A stretch of DNA of 11,514 bases from Chlorobiota bacterium (GTDB lineage Bacteria > Bacteroidota > Ignavibacteria > Ignavibacteriales > Ignavibacteriaceae): contig RHKR01000031.1 of NCBI GenBank assembly GCA_008363265.1, positions 1 through 11,514 of the forward strand. The letters run 5' to 3'. The notes beneath the pieces were generated by a model. The model was given only the letters and a program-made list of their open reading frames with translations, did not search any database and had not been told where the DNA came from. Within the stretch, counting starts at the first letter, position 1. Every line of letters begins with the position of its first letter. Below, one piece after another: positions 7,104 to 11,514 of this stretch. The translations under genes and the position numbers were made by a program.

Positions 7104-7157
7104 AATCTAAAGAACCGTTTTAACACTTCTCTTCTTCTAACGACGAACAACCAAACA

Positions 7158-7193
7158 GGTTTATCGTGACGTTATTTTGCGTCATTTTAAACC
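7158..7193 (+). other. Central hairpin of the candidate RNA
   Basis: GGTTTA (7158-7163) pairs with TAAACC (7188-7193), and inside it TGACG (7167-7171) pairs with CGTCA (7180-7184), with a small internal loop and an 8-nt apical loop. Directly after it, GTCAT/ATGAC (7198-7202/7207-7211) and CATGG/CCATG (7200-7204/7221-7225) are alternative short stems. An unstructured A/T-rich linker (about 7240-7285) then leads to the 3' domain. Confidence 0.4.
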
Positions 7194-7285
7194 CTCAGTC
7201 ATGGTCATGACGGCGCATAGCCATGTGTTGAGCTGTATACATTAAAAAATAAAATAAATAACAATAATCAATTAACTAATTTTTC

Positions 7286-7419
7286 TGGTTAGGTGCGGCT
7301 ACGGTATTAGCGCTCTTTTTCAAGAGGGTACTTTCCTGCGCATCCCGGTGCGAGGTCCCATGGTGAGGATCAAAGGGTTCAGAGTTTCTCTAAAAGAGTA
7401 AAACCCCCTCACCTAACCA
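7286..7419 (+). other. 3' structured domain of the candidate RNA, closed by a perfect 10-bp stem
   Basis: TGGTTAGGTG (7286-7295) and CACCTAACCA (7410-7419) are perfectly complementary. Between them are GCTA/TAGC (7298-7301/7308-7311), CTCTT/AAGAG (7313-7317/7322-7326), a bulged CCT-CGCA/TGCG-AGG stem (7335-7355), and an extended arm in which GAGG and GGGTT (7365-7368, 7375-7379) pair with AACCC and CCTC (7402-7406, 7407-7410). The closed multi-arm layout is riboswitch- or small-RNA-like. I do not recognise the class. The terminator begins 7 nt later. Confidence 0.5.
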
Positions 7420-7426
7420 ATATCTT

Positions 7427-7464
7427 GCCCGTTTATCCTTCGGGGTGACGGGCAGTTTTTATTT
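7427..7464 (+). terminator. Intrinsic terminator with UUCG tetraloop
   Basis: GCCCGT (7427-7432) pairs with ACGGGC (7448-7453). An inner ATCC/GGGT stem (7435-7438/7443-7446) is capped by TTCG, and TTTTTATTT follows from 7456. It ends the proposed non-coding transcript, 139 nt before the acs start codon, so acs needs read-through or its own promoter. Confidence 0.85.
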
Positions 7465-7589
7465 AAACCACGGGTGAGCAAAAGTCAATTTTCTCTTGTT
7501 TCAAAACCGTAACATTCTTAATTTATCCGTCCGTAAATTTTTATTCCAAACTTTGTCAGCATACAATTCCACCCTTATCAAATATTTAC

Positions 7590-7594
7590 AGGAG
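7590..7594 (+). promoter_or_regulatory. acs ribosome binding site
   Basis: AGGAG at 7590-7594 lies 8 nt before the ATG at 7603, a strong Shine-Dalgarno compared with the weak or absent sites of most genes here. In the 138 nt between the terminator and acs I see only near-matches to the -7 element: TAAATTTT at 7534 and AAACTTTG at 7548. Neither has a well-placed TTG, so the acs promoter is unresolved. Confidence 0.75.
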
Positions 7595-7602
7595 AAGTAT
7601 TT

Positions 7603-9510
7603 ATGAGTGACGATAAAAACGTCAAGCAGTTTGAAGGAGAGGTTTACTTTCCCTCCCCGGAAGTGATCGAAATATCCCACTGCAAAGATTATGATTCGAT
7701 GTACAAAAGATCGATCGAAGATCCTGAAAAATTCTGGGAAGAGATAGCCGGTGAGTTTACCTGGTCTAAAAAATGGGACAAAGTTTTCGATGACTCAAAC
7801 CCGCCATTCTTCAAGTGGTTTACCGGAGGAAGGACAAACATTGTTTCCAACGCGATCGACAGGCACCTGAAAACCTTCCGGAAAAACAAGATCGCCCTCG
7901 TCTGGGAGAGTGAATCGGGTGAAGAAGTAAAAACCTACTCTTATTTCTCCCTCAACCGCGAAGTTGTGAAGTTCGCTAATATCCTGAAAAGCATGGGCGT
8001 ACAAAAGGGCGATATCGTAACCATTTACATGCCCAGGGTGCCGGAACTGATGTTCGCCATGCTCGCCTGTGCCAAGATCGGCGCGGCGCACTCTGTGGTT
8101 TACGGCGGTTTCAGCGTGGAATCTCTCGCGGAAAGAATTGAAGATGCCCAAAGCAAAGTGCTTATCACCGCGGATGGTGGTTTTATGCGCGGAAAGATCG
8201 TTAACCTGAAAGGACTTGCCGATGAAGCAATAGCAAGACAGGGTACTATAGAACATGTTGTGGTTGTTAAAAGAACCGGACACGAAGTTTACATGGAACC
8301 GGGTCGCGACTATTGGTATCACGACCTCCTCAGTGTTCCCGTGGTTAACCAGCCCTGCGAAACCGAGCAGGTTGACTCGGAAGACCTCCTTTTTATCCTG
8401 TACACATCCGGCACAACCGGTCGGCCCAAAGGTGTTATCCACACCCACGGCGGGTATATGGTATATGCCGCCACCACTTTCAAATATGTTTTTGATATCA
8501 ACGATGAAGACCGCTACTGGTGCGCCGCAGATCCCGGGTGGATAACGGGCCACAGTTACATCGTTTACGCCCCCCTTATTAACGGCACAACAAGTTTCAT
8601 GTACGAAGGTGCCCCGAACTTCCCTTACCCTAACCGCTGGTGGAAGATGATCGAAAAGTATGGAATTACCGTACTGTATGCCGCGCCGACTGCTATCAGA
8701 GGCCTGATGAGATTCGGCAACGCATGGCCTAACAGACATGATCTTTCGTCACTCCGCATTCTCGGAAGTGTCGGCGAGCCTATCAATCCCGAAGCTTGGA
8801 AGTGGTATTATGAAGTCATCGGCAAATCAAAATGTCCGATAATGGACACATGGTGGCAAACAGAAACAGGCGGAATGATGATAGCACCACTTCCCACGAC
8901 CCCATTGAAACCGGGAAGCGCCACAAAACCGCTCTTTGGTATCGAAGCCGACGTTATCGATCATGAAGGAAATACAGCCGCGCCGGGTGAGGAAGGCATT
9001 CTTGTTATCAAGAAACCCTGGCCGGGAATAATGCGCGGAATTCTCCACGATCCCGAAAGATACAAACAGCAATACTGGAGCAAATACACAACAATGTATG
9101 AGGCAGGCGACTCCGCCAGAAAAGACAAAGATGGTTACATCTGGGTTATTGGCCGTCTCGATGATGTGATCAAGGTTAGCGGCTACCGCCTCGGAACCGC
9201 CGAGATCGAGTCAGCGCTTGTATCGCACCACGCGGTTGCTGAAGCAGCCGCTATTGGTCTGCCTCACGATGTAAAAGGAAATGTTATCCACGCGTATGTG
9301 GTGTTAAAAGCCGGACATGCTGAAGATGAGAACCTCTCCGAGGACCTCAAGAAGCATGTCGGTCACGAGATAGGACCGATCGCCAGACCTGAGAAGATCG
9401 TCGTGATGGACGCCCTTCCGAAAACCAGATCTGGCAAGATCATGCGCCGCCTCTTAAAGGCCCGTGCCCTTGGTCTCCCCGAAGGTGACAAGAGCACGCT
9501 GGAAGAGTGA
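7603..9510 (+). CDS. acs: Acetyl-CoA synthetase, AMP-forming (acetate-CoA ligase)
   Basis: Makes acetyl-CoA from acetate, ATP and CoA through acetyl-AMP in the cytoplasm, allowing use of external acetate. At 635 aa it is close to the usual 640-655. The nucleotide loop 'YTSGTTGRPKG' is at 267-277, 'DPGWITGHSY' at 310-319, 'LGSVGEPINPEAW' at 387-399, and 'DTWWQTETGG' at 415-424; the Trp pair in the last narrows the pocket to acetate-sized substrates. 'GRLDDVIKVSG' (517-527) is the hinge region. The catalytic Lys is K612 in 'KTRSGKIMRR'; in relatives this Lys is acetylated to switch the enzyme off. One oddity: the usual 'SGHRLGTAEIES' reads 'SGYRLGTAEIES', with Tyr at 528. It stands alone between a candidate RNA gene and a terminator-like palindrome. 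Confidence 0.97.
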   Translation: MSDDKNVKQFEGEVYFPSPEVIEISHCKDYDSMYKRSIEDPEKFWEEIAGEFTWSKKWDKVFDDSNPPFFKWFTGGRTNIVSNAIDRHLKTFRKNKIALVWESESGEEVKTYSYFSLNREVVKFANILKSMGVQKGDIVTIYMPRVPELMFAMLACAKIGAAHSVVYGGFSVESLAERIEDAQSKVLITADGGFMRGKIVNLKGLADEAIARQGTIEHVVVVKRTGHEVYMEPGRDYWYHDLLSVPVVNQPCETEQVDSEDLLFILYTSGTTGRPKGVIHTHGGYMVYAATTFKYVFDINDEDRYWCAADPGWITGHSYIVYAPLINGTTSFMYEGAPNFPYPNRWWKMIEKYGITVLYAAPTAIRGLMRFGNAWPNRHDLSSLRILGSVGEPINPEAWKWYYEVIGKSKCPIMDTWWQTETGGMMIAPLPTTPLKPGSATKPLFGIEADVIDHEGNTAAPGEEGILVIKKPWPGIMRGILHDPERYKQQYWSKYTTMYEAGDSARKDKDGYIWVIGRLDDVIKVSGYRLGTAEIESALVSHHAVAEAAAIGLPHDVKGNVIHAYVVLKAGHAEDENLSEDLKKHVGHEIGPIARPEKIVVMDALPKTRSGKIMRRLLKARALGLPEGDKSTLEE

Positions 9511-9541
9511 TCTGATTTAGTACACTTTCTCATTCTGAGAC

Positions 9542-9608
9542 GCAAAAATCGACCGCCCAATGCGATTTTCGGCAGTATTCCAAAGAAAATCAGCGGTACG
9601 ATTTTTGC
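9542..9608 (+). terminator. Long terminator-like palindrome after acs
   Basis: GCAAAAATCG (9542-9551) and CGATTTTTGC (9599-9608) form a perfect 10-bp inverted repeat. ACCGC (9552-9556) and GCGGT (9593-9597) extend it with one bulged A, and GATTTTC (9564-9570) pairs with GAAAATC (9585-9591) inside. The A-tract/T-tract flanks around a GC-rich core fit a bidirectional intrinsic terminator starting 32 nt after the acs stop. At 67 nt it is long, so a mobile palindromic repeat is the alternative. Confidence 0.65.
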
Positions 9609-9646
9609 ATCCCGGTTATGTTACATTAATCCAAAGGTGAAGCAAA

Positions 9647-11514
9647 ATGCGAAATAAAATACAGACTTTGTTTTTCTTGCCGGCTCTTTTTCTGCTGGCC
9701 CTTAATTTTCCGCTGTATTCGATCGACACCCTGGGTGTTGAAGGCGGTGCCAACAAACCCGGGAGTCTGCCCCTCTCTTTCTTTGAGAGTTCAGACGCCT
9801 CAAGCAGTATCGCGAGGATACTTGCGATCGACAAAGGTACCAACGGCATCAAGTTCAATGATCCCTACAATACCGGCAGGGTTTTCAATGCCTGGGCGGG
9901 TACCTTCAGAGGAACGATAAACAATCAGAACAGTAACTTTTACTGTATCGATATCAGCCACAGTCTGGCTTTTTATACAACATCGCAACCTCATCAATAT
10001 ATCGATTCAAACACCACCCCGTCCCAGATCACATACGTTCTGATGAACTATTATCCATATAAAGCCTATCCATACACCGGCGCTCTTAACACTGTACAAA
10101 AAGAAGCGGCCGCCATCCAGCTTGCCATCTGGCACTTCGCTGACGGTATGGACGCGAACACGATCCAGAACACAGAATTAAAGAACAGAACGCTGGCCAT
10201 AATCGCGGATGCCAATCAGAACGCGAACGGATTCGTTCCGGTGAAGACCCTTCTCATACTTCCGTCGGCAACTCAGTATTTCGCTGGATCCCCGGCTCAG
10301 TTCAGGGTAAGGGTATTCGATGAACTGGCAAGACCCGTTGCAAACAGGCAGATCACCCTCTCAACCACAGGGGGTTCACTTAGCCAAACGACGGTTACGA
10401 CGGATGCCAATGGTGTATCGCCACTTATTTCCCTTAATCCGGGTGGCGCCACAAACATCACGGTGACTGCCACCGCGGTTATCACGATACCGCAAGGCAC
10501 ACGCTATGTGCATCAGACAGCCCCAAACACTTATCAGAAGATAGTTCTTGCAACCCCGGTTACCGCCGAAAAGAACGCAAGTTATCAGTTTGAGTGGACT
10601 CAACGGGTTGATCTTTCACTCACAAAAACCGTCAGCAATCAGAATCCCAACAATGGTGAAAATGTAACCTTCACTCTTACACTTTCAAATGCAGGTCCGA
10701 CACAGGCCACCGGCGTTGTTGTGAAAGACTTCCTCCCCGGTGGACTTTCATATCAGAGCCATCAGGCATCACAGGGAAGTTTCGACCCTCAGTCGGGTAA
10801 CTGGACCGTCGGAACTGTCGCCAACGGCGGCAGCGCTACACTCAATCTCACGGTTAAAGTTGACGTGGCATCAAGTTACGCCCTCAACCTTGGAGCCGCG
10901 ACCGGTTTTAATGTTTTCACATTACAGGATATGAACCAGCCGACAGCTGACGTTCAGGGCAAGGTTGCGGTAGGAAGGGACGGTTTCTTCTCAAACTTCA
11001 GCGTGGGTGACCTCCTTCCGGCTTCCGGTGGCACGGTTGATGTGATGGTAATTGGAAGACACCTCACATTTGCTTCGGGTAACGTGACCGGGGGAAATGT
11101 GGTTTATGGCTCCACCGGTACGATCTCACAGCAGGTCGGCATCATTGACGGAACCGCAAGACAGGGCTCACCGGTCGACTTCGCCGCCGCGGGTGCATAT
11201 CTCTCGGCGCTTTCAACACAGTTGGCGGGTTATACCACCAACGGTTCGACCAATATGTCGGGTGTAACCCTCACACTTAACGGAAATGACCCGTTTCTGA
11301 ACATTTTTTCAGTAAGTGCCGCGCAGATGACACTTACTCAGGAAGTTTACATTAATGTACCCAACGGATCTGTAGCTCTGGTGAACGTGAGTGGTGACAG
11401 CATCGACTGGGGCGGCAACCTGGTTGTTTCTGGCACACCGATCACCAACTGCATGTTCAATTTTCATAACGCTCGGAACATCACGATCCAGTCGATCGAC
11501 GTAACCGGATCGAT
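9647..11514 (+). CDS. Large exported surface adhesin with Cys-Gln thioester domain, DUF11 and choice-of-anchor-A domains; C-terminus beyond window
   Basis: 622 codons are visible and the frame stays open to the edge. The ATG at 9647 has AAAGGTGA about 7 nt upstream. The signal peptide is MRNKIQTLFFLPALFLLALN and a few residues more (cut near 25). Residues about 75-195 fit a thioester domain: 'FYCIDISHSL' (98-107) supplies C100 and 'AAIQLAIWHFADG' (155-167) supplies Q158. In known members such Cys and Gln form an internal thioester that bonds covalently to host or surface amines. Residues 201-277 look like an Ig/invasin-type fold ('TTDANGVSPLISLNPGG'). Residues 320-405 are a DUF11 repeat ('DLSLTKTVSNQNPNNGENVT'). 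Residues about 411-622 match choice-of-anchor-A adhesin domains ('LGAATGFNVFTLQDMNQPTA' onward). The type of C-terminal anchor lies outside the window; a T9SS tail is expected by analogy with the peptidase here. Confidence 0.88.
   Translation, partial: MRNKIQTLFFLPALFLLALNFPLYSIDTLGVEGGANKPGSLPLSFFESSDASSSIARILAIDKGTNGIKFNDPYNTGRVFNAWAGTFRGTINNQNSNFYCIDISHSLAFYTTSQPHQYIDSNTTPSQITYVLMNYYPYKAYPYTGALNTVQKEAAAIQLAIWHFADGMDANTIQNTELKNRTLAIIADANQNANGFVPVKTLLILPSATQYFAGSPAQFRVRVFDELARPVANRQITLSTTGGSLSQTTVTTDANGVSPLISLNPGGATNITVTATAVITIPQGTRYVHQTAPNTYQKIVLATPVTAEKNASYQFEWTQRVDLSLTKTVSNQNPNNGENVTFTLTLSNAGPTQATGVVVKDFLPGGLSYQSHQASQGSFDPQSGNWTVGTVANGGSATLNLTVKVDVASSYALNLGAATGFNVFTLQDMNQPTADVQGKVAVGRDGFFSNFSVGDLLPASGGTVDVMVIGRHLTFASGNVTGGNVVYGSTGTISQQVGIIDGTARQGSPVDFAAAGAYLSALSTQLAGYTTNGSTNMSGVTLTLNGNDPFLNIFSVSAAQMTLTQEVYINVPNGSVALVNVSGDSIDWGGNLVVSGTPITNCMFNFHNARNITIQSIDVTGS

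Larger units (their letters stand above)
6902..7460 (+). ncRNA. Candidate large structured non-coding RNA (about 520-560 nt)
   Basis: The unit starts at the predicted start of a near-perfect promoter and ends at a UUCG-capped intrinsic terminator. The 5' end, GGTTAAGGTGAGG (6902-6914), is complementary to CCTCACCTAACC (7407-7418) just before the terminator: 12 bp with one bulged A, so the ends can close on each other. Inside are several perfect helices: 6947-6952/7087-7092, 6955-6962/6977-6984, 6985-6992/7067-7074, 7009-7014/7028-7033, a GAAA-capped hairpin 7058-7067, 7158-7163/7188-7193, and a domain at 7286-7419. No convincing gene occurs on either strand. I looked for the tmRNA T-arm and tag, the RNase P 'GAGGAAAGTCC' core and the SRP 'GGAAG' core and found none. 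The role is unknown. It could act in trans, or be a leader terminated before acs. Confidence 0.55.

Noticed and set aside
7042..7110. 22-codon hydrophobic peptide (ATG to TAA) that could be a leader peptide or toxin
   Set aside because: No Shine-Dalgarno precedes it and its bases are better explained as strands of RNA helices (7058-7067, 7067-7074, 7087-7092).
6902..7419. tmRNA, RNase P RNA or SRP RNA identity for the structured region
   Set aside because: The 3' end contains ACCA and paired ends, but no GGTTCGA T-arm, tag ending in Ala-Ala-stop, GAGGAAAGTCC core or GGAAG SRP motif is present.
7795..8739. Long open frame (314 codons) on the minus strand
   Set aside because: It lies fully antisense to acs, whose motifs are unmistakable; the translation has no recognisable domain and is a shadow of GC-biased codons.
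1..11514. CRISPR array, tRNA genes, insertion sequences
   Set aside because: No regularly spaced repeats, no tRNA T-arm/CCA cloverleaf and no transposase motif or terminal repeats were seen.

Overview
The window looks like a chromosomal segment of a Gram-negative bacterium from the Bacteroidota/Chlorobiota/Ignavibacteriota group, most likely Ignavibacteria-like. Three things point there. The secreted M1 peptidase ends in a type IX secretion (T9SS) sorting domain with the 'PNWPNPFNPETVIGYTLP' signature. Two promoters match the TTG / TAnnTTTG pattern used by this group's primary sigma factor. Several genes lack a strong Shine-Dalgarno sequence. Taxonomy is inferred from these features only.

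Positions 1-6322 hold six genes, all on the minus strand. In transcription order they are a 73-aa hypothetical protein, a fused HATPase (RsbW-like)/GNAT protein, a secreted M1 metallopeptidase with a T9SS tail, the membrane protease HtpX, a 185-aa exported single-pass membrane protein 4 nt behind htpX, and an exported protein that runs off the left edge. The last may be the N-terminal module of an Ignavibacteria-type SppA. The theme from the peptidase onward is envelope proteolysis and quality control.

Positions 6323-6518 are a divergent intergenic region. On the plus strand a 61-aa membrane protein follows a near-consensus promoter. Next is an 898-bp stretch without a convincing gene (6705-7602). 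It holds a promoter (6866-6896), a predicted start near 6902, many strong inverted repeats and an intrinsic terminator (7427-7464). The predicted 5' end (6902-6914) is complementary to the bases just before the terminator (7407-7418). This is the layout of a free-standing structured RNA of about 520-560 nt. I could not match it to tmRNA, RNase P RNA, SRP RNA or a known riboswitch, and it is the best candidate for something undescribed here.

Downstream is acs (AMP-forming acetyl-CoA synthetase), closed by a long terminator-like palindrome at 9542-9608. The last gene runs off the right edge. It encodes a large exported surface protein with an apparent Cys-Gln internal-thioester domain, an Ig-like domain, a DUF11 repeat and a choice-of-anchor-A domain. 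This adhesin type is best known from Gram-positive bacteria.
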